This document shows positions 42,479 to 54,000 of a stretch of 64,000 nucleotides of DNA, in pieces (the first letter of the stretch is position 1; every line of letters starts with the position of its first letter). Both the position numbers and the translations under genes were made by a program. This DNA is from Amyelois transitella (taxonomy: Eukaryota > Arthropoda > Insecta > Lepidoptera > Pyralidae), in contig NC_083515.1 in NCBI RefSeq assembly GCF_032362555.1, positions 5,615,001 through 5,679,000 of the forward strand, read 5' to 3'. The notes under the pieces are model-generated. The model was not told the origin of the DNA, did not search any database, and was given only the letters and a program-made list of their open reading frames with translations.

Positions 42479-44190
42479 CTAATGTTTCTTATTTGCTTTC
42501 ATAGTAATAAAAGCTTGCCTCACAGAGCACAAGCATCCGGGTACATCATTTGAGTCTTTAAGTTTTCTTTGTATTTCTTTCAATGATGGAATTTTCGGAG
42601 TTGTACTAAGCACTGGAAAATAAAACACATATTAGTCATGCAAACAACAGTGGGAAAATATTTCCATCATTTTATATAACTTATTTAACACGAAATGCTA
42701 AAAATTATTAATACTATTATCTGATAAACTGATTTGTTTTTGAGATAGTATCAATGAATAAAGACTTATAAGTTTAGATAATTTTTTTTAGGACCACTCC
42801 ATCTCTAGTCCCATGAATGTCGTAAAAGGCGGCTAAGGAATATGCTTATAAACTAGGGATTCTTATAGGCGATGGGCTAGCAACCTGTCACTATTTGAAT
42901 CTCATTTCTATCATTAGGCCAAACAGCTGAACATGGCCTATCAGACTTTCAGACTACTGGCTCTGTCTACTACTACTGATACAGACATGATCATATGGAT
43001 GGATTTACTTTTTATGTGGATATCAGAACATGAAGTAGGAAAAAGAGAACATAGTGTGCCATCCAAAAAAAAAACTATGAAAAAATTTTGTTCAACTTAC
43101 ATTCATAATATCCAGTTTTAGTGTCCCTCAGCATACGCATGGAATAATTATCTGAATCTTTTTTAGATTCAGTAAAGAACTGCACAAAAATTGTCTGCTT
43201 GTCACCAGTCCTCATCTCAATGGTATAATACATTTTTAAAAATTTTTTATAATACTTTTTAGCCATTAAAAATGCTTCATGTGTTTCTTTTATTTCTTGG
43301 GATAGTTGTTTTTGATCTAAAATTATAAAAAATAAATGTATATGTAGTGGTAAATTATCAAAATTCAATTACATACATTAATTTCACCTCTTTCCTGGAA
43401 GAATAGGCATTGAGACTTCATCTTTACACTTGTCAAGATCCCTACACACTTCTTTCACTTCATTTCTTTTCATCAATCTCTTCTCCTCTTCTTAAATCTA
43501 GGTTTTTAACCTGATCCTGAATTGGGTCAATTTTTTCACAAAGCTACTCCCATATGACCTCCACAACCTGTCTTCCAAATCCACATAGGATCATTGGTAA
43601 GGCTGCACTTGAGAAAAGTGCCTGTTCCCTTTGTGACTTTTTATGACATCCATGGGAGATGGATTGATTCTATTCTACAGTGCTCGGAACCACACAGTAC
43701 ATCAGTTTATGGTAGTCTTGACCTGACCTTTCACCAAAACAGCTCTTTTTCTTTTGTCATATTATAATGGCATAAATTATAAAGGTACCTAGTAATATAT
43801 ATATGCTATATCAAGAATCTCAATTATCAACTTTATGAATCCAATGTAAGTTTTCGATCAAGTATAAAAAACGTAAAAGTGACAGTAATGATTATAGAAA
43901 CACAAACCTTGCTTATATTTTTCGTACTGAGATTGCTGCCGGGTTATTCCATCTAATTTACTTTCAATTTCTTGACGAAGATTCTTATTTTTTTCCATTA
44001 GAATTTTAAGTTCCTGATCGTGACCTTGAGATAAGGAACCATTGTAATTAATGTCTTGTGTTTTTAATCCTTCTTCTATAAGTTTCAGGATCAGTTCATG
44101 GAGATCAAACACTTTTGATTGTAGGTGACTCCCTTTTTCAATATTCTGCACATCGAAACGAAAATCCCAATCGTCTTGGAACACACTCAT
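42479..44190 (-). CDS. SPC25: kinetochore protein SPC25
   Basis: Three coding exons: 43908-44190, 43101-43316 and 42479-42612; phases fit, giving 210 residues (human 224). The N-terminal MSVFQDDWDFRFDVQNIEK is followed by a long coiled coil (about residues 60-125). The C-terminus is an RWD-like globular domain: YTIEMRTGDKQTIFVQFF, then the terminal helix block PSLKEIQRKLKDSNDVPG and CLCSVRQAFI. The order of strands and final helices matches SPC25, in which the terminal helix contains VRKAF. SPC25 pairs with SPC24 to anchor the NDC80 complex to the inner kinetochore. Sequence is fast-evolving, as usual for insect kinetochore proteins. Head-to-head with DCUN1D3 at 1.5 kb. Confidence 0.85.
42791..43010 (+). 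repeat. lepidopteran SINE/RTE-like tail repeat
   Basis: Near-full plus-strand copy from 'ggaccactccatctctagtc' to 'ctggctctgtctactactac', in SPC25 intron 2. Confidence 0.7.
43388..43475 (-). mobile_element. RTE 3' tail fragment
   Basis: 'cacctctttcctggaagaat' and 'cctacacacttctttcactt' match the reverse of the RTE tail at 9171-9327. A minus-strand head piece of the SINE/RTE-like repeat follows at about 43625-43700. Confidence 0.5.
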
Positions 44191-44723
44191 TTTTGTTTAT
44201 AATTATAATAATATACAAATCCAATGAATTATGAGCTAAATTAGTTGCAATTAATTCGAACATAGAATTAATTGAAGACCATTTGTAAACTAAACTGCAC
44301 AAATTTACGTAAATTGTTCATCAAACAATTTTTAAAATAAACGGAAGCAAGAATTCATTGTTGTGTTGTGGTTGTCGACTCTCAGGTTGTCATTGTCAAA
44401 TTGTTTGACAACCAGAACAAGTCTTTCGTTTTTTCTACCCAGTTGAATTCAATTCAAACTTCAATTCTATTCAAATTCTTGCCAAACACTAAAAATGGTT
44501 TACGAGATGCAGAATTAATTGTTTTTTTTTTTCTCTTTATATTATCGCATAACACTATCCTTTGCCTTTTTTGGGTGACGTCACTTGACATTATATCTAA
44601 TTCCTTTTTTTCTTTCCTTTATGACAATGGTCAGACCTACGCAGGCACAATATTCGGTCTACGGGACGAAGTAGATGGCCTCAGTCGACGCCGTAGGCGG
44701 CACGCTACACGAGTCCCAAGGAT
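44191..44723. other. SPC25/DCUN1D3 intergenic region, SPC25 side
   Basis: Promoter side of SPC25. A plus-strand open frame starting at 44368 has no recognisable domain and runs into the MITE at 44724; I treat it as chance. Confidence 0.4.
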
Positions 44724-45196
44724 TAGGGTTTGTAAACAAAAAAATTGTTACGTTATTACTATGAAGGGTTACCGTTATAAACTAAGTACCGTTATGCTGG
44801 GTACAATATTTTTAGCTTCATTTATGGTAATACTCATATAACATTATCAGTAAAATTTACGGTAAGAGGTATTGTTCTAACGATTTTTAATGAAGATGAT
44901 TTTTTGGATTTACCGGTAAATTCATATAACGTTACTGTTTGACTCAATGACGGAGTCGCTATATTATATAAAACAGAACAGATTGTTATTTTACATAACG
45001 GTAACGATATTTATAACGCTAATTGGTAATGTTATTTATAAAGTTAATTGCTATCGCTAATCTTTATGTTGGTAACGATATATAAAGTAATTTAATATAG
45101 TTATAAGATAACATTGTGGATATTTAGTCATAACTTTTTAAAATAACGTATTGACCGTTACCTTTAGTGGTAATTTGGTAATGTAAACAAACCCTG
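44724..45196. mobile_element. hAT-type MITE, older copy
   Basis: Ends TAGGGTTTGTAAACA (left) and, reversed, CAGGGTTTGTTTACA (right), 12 of 15 matching. Flanks ccaaggat and ctaagtat could be a decayed 8-bp target duplication (6 of 8). The interior is full of 'ggtaacg/cgttacc' motifs in both orientations. No coding capacity. Less certain than the other two MITEs. Confidence 0.6.
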
Positions 45197-45714
45197 CTAA
45201 GTATGCCAACACAAAGACAAAATTATAAGCGGAAAACTTGATGTCAAACGGATAAGTCACTGTCAATCAATTGTCGTGCAGTTGTCTTTTAATCTGTAAT
45301 CTAGTTTCACTTCAATTTCTCGATTTTTGTAAATTTACAATATACATTGATTAATCTTTGGGAAAATAAGTGTTTTTATTGTGAACAATTATGCAGAAAT
45401 TGGGCTCTCTTGAGCTATATAATTATTTCTTCATTTGACCTCTACAGTTGATATGATTTTATGTTGCTTTCAGGTACATAGATGATGCAGAATAGTGTAT
45501 AAACCCTTTGATATATTTTCTATTTCTGGTCGCTTAGTAATAATAAACATGCATTTTTTTTTTCAGAAATTAACTTAGGAATACTCGCACCAATACTGTT
45601 TTCTTACCATGTTTTATAGCATTCACTATGAAAAATTGACTATATCAGATTGGAGTGTATCTTTACATGATAAGAGTTTAAAGTCTTTTAATTTCGTCAC
45701 GCACTTTTTATCCA

Positions 45715-47129
45715 ATGGGCCAATGTCTAAGTTGTTTCAAAAATCAAGCTAATGCAGACATTTCTACCTCTCAAAGAAAAAAAGATGGTAAGGCATTTAC
45801 TTGTGCATAACCCAAGATTACTTACTTCACTGTTGCTTCTTTTTTTACTATGCCTAGGGCTGCTGCCTAAAAATGCTTCTAAAGAATAATAAATGTTTTT
45901 CAATGAAGATAGTTATTTAATTGCATGTATGTGAGTGTCACATTATGGACAAGTAAGCATGCTTTGTCTCAATAGTAAAATAACTTAGATATACTATTTT
46001 TTATAATAAATACTAAATAAAAACTTATAAATTAAATTTACAAATTGTAAAGTGTTGAATGACAGTATGCTGATTTTCTGAGTCAATTTCCAGCCCTTCA
46101 GAATATCGACTTTTTCAATAAATGTCAGAAAAGATCTTTGATCCCTGAAAATCTGTTAAATATTTAAAAAGTTTATAATTATATAAAGATATTATAACAG
46201 ATTTAAAATTTTCAGAGGTGACAGAAATTGTTGATACGCATCAAGTACCTGCTGTAATGATATCAGATTATCATCAGGAAGAACCACTTTTGCAGGAAAA
46301 TGAAAGTGTAACTTGCTACAGAAACTCTGCCAATTTACAAAATGCTAATAATATAAATTCTTTTGGGGAACCGTGCCATGGAGAAGTAATAAACTTGCAA
46401 AAAACTCAACCAAGTGCTGAGAAAGTACCCAAATTATTTTATCAAAAACTGCCATCTATTCCAAGAACCATGTCATCATTGGGTTCAAGTGATATGCGTG
46501 TTTCAGATTCTAAAATCAATCACCTTTTTGACCAATATAAGGATTCATTAGAAGATGCCATTCTAGCTGAAGGTATAGAGAACCTCTGCAATGATTTGCA
46601 GCTAAATCCTGATGACTTTAAGGTACTGGTTCTTGCATGGAAGTTAAACGCTAGTCAAATGTGTCGCTTTACAAAAACTGAATTTATCCAAGGACTGAAA
46701 AGTATGAAAACCGATTCAATTAAGGGCATACAGCAAAAACTGAATGACATAACTAGCGAATTGAAGTCTGACACTGAGCATTTTAAAGATTTGTATAGAT
46801 TCACATTTAAGTTTGGCTTAGATGTAAGTACTGGCCAACGTATTCTCCCAACTGACATAGCTGTTGTGCTTTGGCGCCTTGTGTTCACAAATAATGAGCC
46901 TGCAATATTAGATAGGTGGCTGAACTATTTGGAGAAGAATAATCACATTCGTGGCATTCCTAAAGATACTTGGTATATGTTCTTAAATTTTTGTGAATTT
47001 GTGGGAAATGATCTCAGTACTTATGATGATACAGAAGCTTGGCCTAGCCTTTTTGATGATTTTGTAGAGTATGAAAATGATCAAATGAATCAGAATGTTT
47101 CAAAAAACAATATAAAGATACAGGATTGA
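45715..47129 (+). CDS. DCUN1D3: DCN1-like protein 3 (cullin neddylation co-E3)
   Basis: Two coding exons, 45715-45787 and 46216-47129, phase 1 junction, 328 residues (human 304). It starts MGQCLSCFKNQ: Gly2 with nearby Cys residues is a myristoylation/palmitoylation signal, and MGQC is the hallmark of DCUN1D3. A variable linker follows. The PONY domain covers about residues 125-310: INHLFDQYKDSLEDAILAEG, VLAWKLNASQMCRFTKTEF, DLYRFTFKFGLDVSTGQR, LDRWLNYL and MFLNFCEFVGNDLSTYDD (acidic pocket and DAD-like patch). Family role: binds acetylated UBE2M/UBE2F and cullins to promote neddylation. DCUN1D3 is membrane-attached through its lipid. AATAAA signals lie about 44 bp after the stop. Confidence 0.95.
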
Positions 47130-47172
47130 ATTTCTATGTTTGCCAAATTTTTACTATTTTAGGTACTTAAAT

Positions 47173-47182
47173 AATAAATAAA
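47173..47182 (+). terminator. DCUN1D3 polyadenylation signals
   Basis: Two overlapping AATAAA motifs (47173-47178 and 47177-47182), about 44 bp after the stop codon. Confidence 0.7.
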
Positions 47183-47804
47183 GATATTGAGACTGATGAT
47201 CCCAGTATGGGTGTTTCATGATGTTAGTCCTGTATCTTTAGAGTGGACAAGATAATGAATGTAATTTATTTTAAAGTAAAAGGATGAACAGAAATTATGT
47301 GGCAGTAGTGTAGGTACTAACGAGATTCAAATTGATTTAGTGTACATAAAGTTATTATTATATTTTTTAAATTAATGACTTGTAACTATGTATTTTTATG
47401 TGTCTAGTTATAGACCTAAATAAGTAATACATTATTCCAGAAATGAATTTAGCAATACCTGTATATAATTCTAATTCTCAGAGTTTAATGCTTGTGATGA
47501 AATGTCATGGTAACCCTTTATTGATTCCTCTGTAGGTACACAGTTTTATCGCCTAAACCTTGCACAAACTGAAAATGCCTGATAAAAAAATTGAATTATA
47601 GAATTTTATCTCCTAGTTTTTTAGTTCAAATTTGTATAATTGCCCCTTCCTCTTTAATAAATCATCATGAACTAAATATTCCCAAATTTTTAATCAGGGT
47701 TGCCTGACTTTATACAGAGCTTCAAAAAATATTTAAAAAAAGATGAAACAAGTTTTCCTTGTGTCTAACAATATTCTTCTAGTGCAATTTTGCATGGTGC
47801 TACC

Positions 47805-48117
47805 AGGCTAGCTGCCGTCTAGCACGGGAAGCTAATAAACTTGGGGTTTTTCTTTTAGGCAATGGGCTAGCAACTTGTAACTATTCAATTTAGTCATTAG
47901 GCTGTCTTTGACTGTCTACGCCGTTAGGGATCAAGACTTGATGCACATTGCGTCCTTGGTCAAACCAGTAGCGCATTGAAATCTTATCTCGGTCATGTAT
48001 CAATGACTACAGTAAAAAATAGTTGCGAGCCCATTGCCTAAAAGAGGAATCCCAATTTTATAGCCCTTAGTTGCTTTTAAGGACATCCATGGGAAAGAGG
48101 AGTGGTCCTATTCTTTA
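47805..48117. repeat. two opposed fragments of the SINE/RTE-like repeat
   Basis: Plus-strand fragment at about 47805-47945 ('aagctaataaacttggggtt') faces a minus-strand fragment at about 48005-48117 ('acatccatgggaaagaggag'). They form an imperfect long inverted arrangement. Confidence 0.6.
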
Positions 48118-48309
48118 CTCACGCAGCAATAAGTTATTAATTACGATTTGCCGTTTCACTTCTTAAGTTTGTCAATAGAAAATTTTTGTTATGGCATATA
48201 TTTGGCAAAATTTAGTGGGTTAGTGCACTGCATTCGTGTAACTACATACATTCAGGTATACATGTTTCAGTGAGTTAGCTTCTGCAAAGGTTGCGGAAGT
48301 CGGAAGAGA

Positions 48310-48432
48310 CCTTTTTTTTTTCTCCGAAGGGGAAATCCTTTTAACGGACTGCCTGTGTAGAGTGTGGGACTCCTGGCCAGCCTACCCTCTAAAACCCCTC
48401 CGGTGCGCCCTTATCGCCATTTTGAGGAAATG
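48310..48432. repeat. possible dispersed repeat
   Basis: A poly-T run followed by 'ctccgaaggggaaatccttt' and 'ggactcctggccagcctacc', of different composition from the flanks. It seems familiar as an insect repeat, but only one copy is visible here. Confidence 0.3.
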
Positions 48433-48510
48433 AGTCGGAAGAGACCTGACTTACCCGTAGATATGTCGCCACATAGTGCCGTGTGATTCCCGGTACCAAT
48501 ACAAAAAAGA

Positions 48511-48737
48511 ATAGGACCACTCCCATCTCTTTCCCATGGATGTCGTAAAAGGCGACTGAGGGATAGGTTTATAAACTTGGGATTCTTTTTTTTAGGCGAT
48601 AGGCTAGCAACGTGTCACTATTTGAATCTCAATTCTATCATTAAGCCAAATAGCGTGGCCTATCAGTCTTTTCAAGACCGTTGGCTCTGTCTACCCCACA
48701 AGGGATATAGACGTGACCATATGTATGTATATGTCGC
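48511..48737 (+). repeat. best copy of the lepidopteran SINE/RTE-like tail repeat
   Basis: Runs from 'ataggaccactcccatctct' through 'catggatgtcgtaaaaggcg', 'gataggctagcaacgtgtca' and 'ggctctgtctaccccacaag' to 'gatatagacgtgaccatatg' and a GTAT tail. No pol III boxes or ORF are visible, so it may be a deleted RTE-like 3' end mobilised as a SINE. Confidence 0.75.
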
Positions 48738-48740
48738 CAC

Positions 48741-51060
48741 ATACCCAATCCAGGAGATAATGGTTAAAGGCACAGCCAGAGGGTCCATTGAGAGGCTGTT
48801 ATCGGGCCGTCTCATAGAAGCTGAGGTGGAAAAAAAAATGAAAATATATGGATATAGCCTGCGGGGCTATTCATAAACGGTGACAGGACGATCTTCTCTC
48901 CTACTACACTACCAGTAAAAGGTACCATTCACACGAACAATAGAACGACACTTTCTTTCGATCAACCAATTATGCTGTCGACGTAAATTTTGCGTTGCAG
49001 CGGCAGCATAATTTCACGTAGACGCGTGCGTCGACTGATGTCTGAAGGTAACAGCTAGCCGCGGCCTGTTTGGCGTGCTTCGCGCGCAATGTTCCAAAAT
49101 AAAACTGTTGACATTGTTGGATTGCAGCAGTCATTGGTCAAGAGCGAGTTCGATGCGCGATCGACAGTTACTGTTAACTGTGCCTAAGTAAACGTCAGAG
49201 ATGCCTTATCAATGTTTGTAAACAACCCCGATGGTCTCAGGTGTTAAAGTGGCTTGCAAATTAAATACCAGTGTTATTAATAAAATTTTATTTTATTTTA
49301 AACAAAATATAATAATTGCAGCCTGCAAGCTCGCTCGGTATCAGGCGCGCCCCGCGGCAACAAGGCACTATCCTCCTACTGTCCAAGCGAGCGTAAACTA
49401 TAGCACGACGTGGATCGAGCCGGGGCAACGCGCGCGCCTCGCCTTTTGTCCACTGATATACACAAAATATTGATAATAATATACAATCGCCCCTAGACGT
49501 AAATCTGATTATATTAAAAAAGCTGAAAATTTATAAATCCATAATATACATTTACTATAACAATTCGGAGGTTGAGCCGAAGTTATAAGAACTTTCTGAT
49601 ACGAACCACCTTTACATATTTCTTCATAACTTTCCATAAGTACTCTCAATGTTCTTACTATAAAAACTCGCTAACCACTCGACGAACTAACGCGCTAACC
49701 ACTCGACGCGAAACATGCCCTCTCAAAAGACAGAAGTTTAATTAATGAGTACATATTTGTGGTCGACGATAAAGTGTTCCCGTTCGTTATCAATGTCTTT
49801 TTATTTAAAATAGTAATCTGACAGGGAAACACCTTTTCGTTTTCAAATCGATGACTATGAAATAAATTATAATCTAATCATAACTGAATAGAAAAACGTA
49901 TTGCAGATAATATAATAATTAGTATTAAAACAGATACGTCAGCGGCTACTTTCTACATAAATAAAGTTACTTCAGTAATTAACTGCAGTACAAACATATT
50001 TGTAAATACGTGTATTATATAGCAAACTATTTAAAAAACATAATTTTGCATTTAAAATAGGAAACAGTTTTTCAACCGTTAAGATTATAATGTGAAAATA
50101 TATAAACATAAGTATCTATGTCGTTAGAACTATCACCGACGCAGTGGATTATTTAAGGCTCTGGCCGCACTTGCGACGCTTTGCCAACAAGTTTTAATAT
50201 TTCACATCGCCACGTATATGTAGGCGCATTAGATTTCCATACAAAATAACTTGATCGCATCGCGTATCGTCGCAATAAGATTGATTAGCAATGTAGAGCT
50301 TTTAACGAAGCCGCCAGAGAACCGTAGCATCTGCATAGATAATACTCATAACGATTACTTGAGAGCCATATCCCTCAAACACCACTTTACTAAATATAGC
50401 AGGGGTTACCATGACACTAGAAACGAGGACCCGAACATGACTTCATAAGCTTAGTTATTGAATGCAATAACATTATCTCTTCACATGTAGTCGTTGGGCA
50501 CTACGCAAAGCTTACCAATCGCTTATGAAAAATTAATGATATATGTACTTAGATAAAAGAATTTAAATGGTTGCCGCGTCGTGCCATATCTTATAAGAAC
50601 TTTGCAACTGATAAAAATTATAGTTCATTTATCATAATAATCACATTCGTGGACAATCAGTTATTATAATGTATCCGAGCGACAAGGGCTAAACCTTTAG
50701 TTTTAAAAATTAAAGAAATATATACAAAAGTAATGTTTTATAGTATAAAAACGCCGCATAAATCGTACGACTTGTTAACGAGAGTGAATGTAAGCGAATA
50801 TGACAAGCGTTACGTGTAGAGCCCAACATTTATTAAATGGCAGTAGCTGTAAAAATATTTTCCCAATATCGGGACTAGCTGTTCTATTAATATTAAACTG
50901 CAAAATATATTTTTCTCATTTAGAAATGATGAAGCATACACTCGAGCTTTCTCATGATACAGATCCCAAAAATCAGAATTATTACATATTACATGCACTC
51001 TCTGTTGATATAGGTTTGGAAAGACCTATCCTAGCTAAATTACAAATCGTAGTGCCAAAT
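48741..51060. other. spacer between convergent DCUN1D3 and eRF3
   Basis: A GC-richer patch at 48960-49120 has opposed 'aattatgctg' and 'cagcataatt' motifs, suggesting a decayed inverted-repeat element. At 49670-49715, 'gctaaccactcgacg' occurs twice in tandem. 'ggctctggccgcacttgcga' at about 50160 looks like one transposon end without a partner. Open frames here, including one starting at 50800, show no recognisable domain. Confidence 0.35.
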
Positions 51061-54000
51061 TTACTCAATCACTTTTAGTACTTTTCCAATAGCAATAGTT
51101 TTATCTGAAACAAAGAAAACAACATGTTATGGATGGTTTATATGACATCTCCTCCTAACTTATCCTCGTGCTTAAATCCAGGCCAGCCTTATCCATACCT
51201 TAAGACTTGCGCCATAAAAAGGGTATATGTAAACGCTTACGAATTTACAATATTACAAGAGTTTCAAAAATGACATATAAAATTTTCTAACCAAAGCATA
51301 AAATGTTCCAAGTAATAAACTATTGACTTACTCTCATCTCTAAGTGTAAACCTGCCCATTTGGGCGAACTTCTTGAAGGGCTCCAAACAGATGACGCCCG
51401 CACACTCTATCCTCATGATCGCCACTTGGTCCTGTTTTACGAAACGCGGTCTCGTCTTCGACTTCTCACCAGTCTTCTTGTCCACCAAACAAATAAGTGC
51501 CTGGAATATAATTATTATTATTTCGCTGATGAATATTTCACTTCCCACAAAATTATGGACTGTTAAATAAAACATGTGTGCTCTTTGGGTAGTAAACACT
51601 GGAGGAAAGGCATATTCAAGGAAATTTACTTTTTTAAAAACCTACAAATATAATTTACACTTTGTGATAAAAATTAATTATAATAATAACATGTTTGGGC
51701 TGAATTATCTGGACTTTTAGGCAGTTCGTGAATCCGCATCACTCTACAGCAATTTTTCATCTAAAAGGCCACCCATAAAGTATGATAAGGAATTACCCAT
51801 AAACATATTAGGTATACAAATCTATTCCATATTTGAAGCATCAGCATCAACTCTTCTGCCATCTGTTGGTACCAAAACCTCTGAAAATACAGCAGGCCTA
51901 TTCACTAACACAAGGCTTATGTTTTCTATATCCCGCTTTTTTTTTTATTTACCTCAGAGTTAAAAAAAGGGATGGATGTATAATCACACCTCTTACCCGT
52001 AGGTGTAGGCAGAGAATAGGTACATTTTTTCACTTGCCAACATTCCTGCATATGTTTTTCACTTCATTTTTATTTGTATAACCATCCCCATCCATGCTCG
52101 TCAGTTTAGGGTACATACTTTTTTCTTTATCCTATGATAAATTTTGATAAATAATCTATCATTGTTCTAAAATATGATTCTCACCTTAACAGTTACTTCC
52201 TCAGCCGCACAATGTATGTGCATGACAGCCGAGTAACCTGCGCAGATGATCGATTTGTGCTCTAAAATCACAACTTGAGCATCGAAAATCTGGAAATTAG
52301 AAAAAATGCATCTTAAATCTACTGACATTCGGAAACACACATAGGTACATCAAATTTATTTGAACTTTAAAATCAAGACAACTGCTGTTTAATTATACCT
52401 TTTGATAACATTTTTTTTTTGTAATTAAAAAGTGTTAATATAAAAAAAATATTAAGCTATAATGGTTCTATTGGTACAACTCACTCTGCCTGTAGTGATA
52501 GGTTCTGTAACGTCGCATAAAACAAATCCAGGTGACACATCCTCCTCTTCAATTCCTTTGAGTTTCACCTTGACATTCTCACCAGGTCCAATAGAAGTCA
52601 CTTCTATGTCGTCCGACCATAACTGGTCGACGTTTACTTGTGCCTGAAGGAAAATTTGGGATTTGAATAAAAATAATATTAACAAATCTACGACACAAGT
52701 AATTTGGTCTTTTAAAATGGATTCAATTTATTTATTTGCAATGAAAAATTATTAAAAATCACGTGCATTCCACCCTTACTGTTAGATGCGACTGTATGCC
52801 TCTTGGTCTAATTCGTAGTATAAATAATAATTATTATAATTTTTTTGGATCATGATACTCATATAAGTTGACATGACCTGACATAGTCAGAACATTTATC
52901 CACATAATAAGTACAACTTACTCTGTTAGGCATAAGGAATAAGATAGCTCCCTTCCGCGTAGTTCCTGCCTCGACTTTTCCCATTAGAACCGTGCCCATA
53001 TCCTTATACTTGTCTACGACTGGCATGATAAATGGCCCATCCATTTTGCGGTTGAGTGATGGCAATTCGTCAATAAGCTGGATAAATGAGGGCCCTCTGT
53101 ACCATGGACAGATTTCTTCAGACACCTGAATAATTATTTTTATAATTAAGAGACTGACAAATATTAAATACTATTAATAACGAGAAAGTAGAGTATTTTT
53201 GTATGTTTGTACTAAATAAACTCAAAAACTCTTGGACTCATTTTCACGAATTTTGGCATAGATATAGAAGACACCCTTCAAGAGTGATATAGGCTACTAC
53301 TTTTTTTCTGAAAATTTCCACGGGTGCAAAACTCCGCGCAAAAGCTAATATTAAATAATAAAGGCTAATATCACAGCTAGCTATGTAGTTGGTTCTATAT
53401 TCATACTTATTTTGTCTCTATCTATACTTAAAAAAACTACATACATAAAATCACGCCACTTTCCTGTAGGAGAAGGCGACTGCTAACAAGCTGGATCTGA
53501 CATTTCACCACCATGTCCCTGATTTAATCAAAGAGTATTTGTCTTAGCCTTCCCCTGCCAACTTCCCTTATCACGCTGTTCCTCGTCATATCACTCGTTT
53601 TGACACCATTTTGATGAAATATGGCACCCAGATGGAATGGACGTTCAACAGTAATATATGCTTTATTAATAACTGAAAATTCTCTCAAGTGTGATGCCTT
53701 GTGAAAAAGTCTGCTTTAATAATTAACTTTGGTCAATTTAAATCAAGAATTTATTAAATATATCGAATAATAAAACTTACTCTTTCCAATAAGCCTTGAC
53801 CAGTTTGTCCAGACACGGGTAAGAAGGAAAGGTCCTTGGCCGGATTGAATCCTAACTTTTTGAGGTATGGCATAATTTTGTCACGACATTCATTGTATCT
53901 GAAATATAAAATGATCATTCAATTAAGAGACTAAAACAGAAATAATTAAATATCTAGGGTTGCACTAAGAAAGGATTATCCAGAATTTCCGCAGGAATGG

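Noticed and set aside
44368-44841. 157-codon plus-strand open frame between SPC25 and DCUN1D3
   Set aside because: No recognisable domain, AT-rich spacer composition in the first half, and it runs into the hAT-like MITE at 44724.
50800-51078. Open frame overlapping the eRF3 3' end
   Set aside because: It lies antisense to the last eRF3 exon and 3'UTR, has no domain, and its codon content looks like translated AT-rich DNA.
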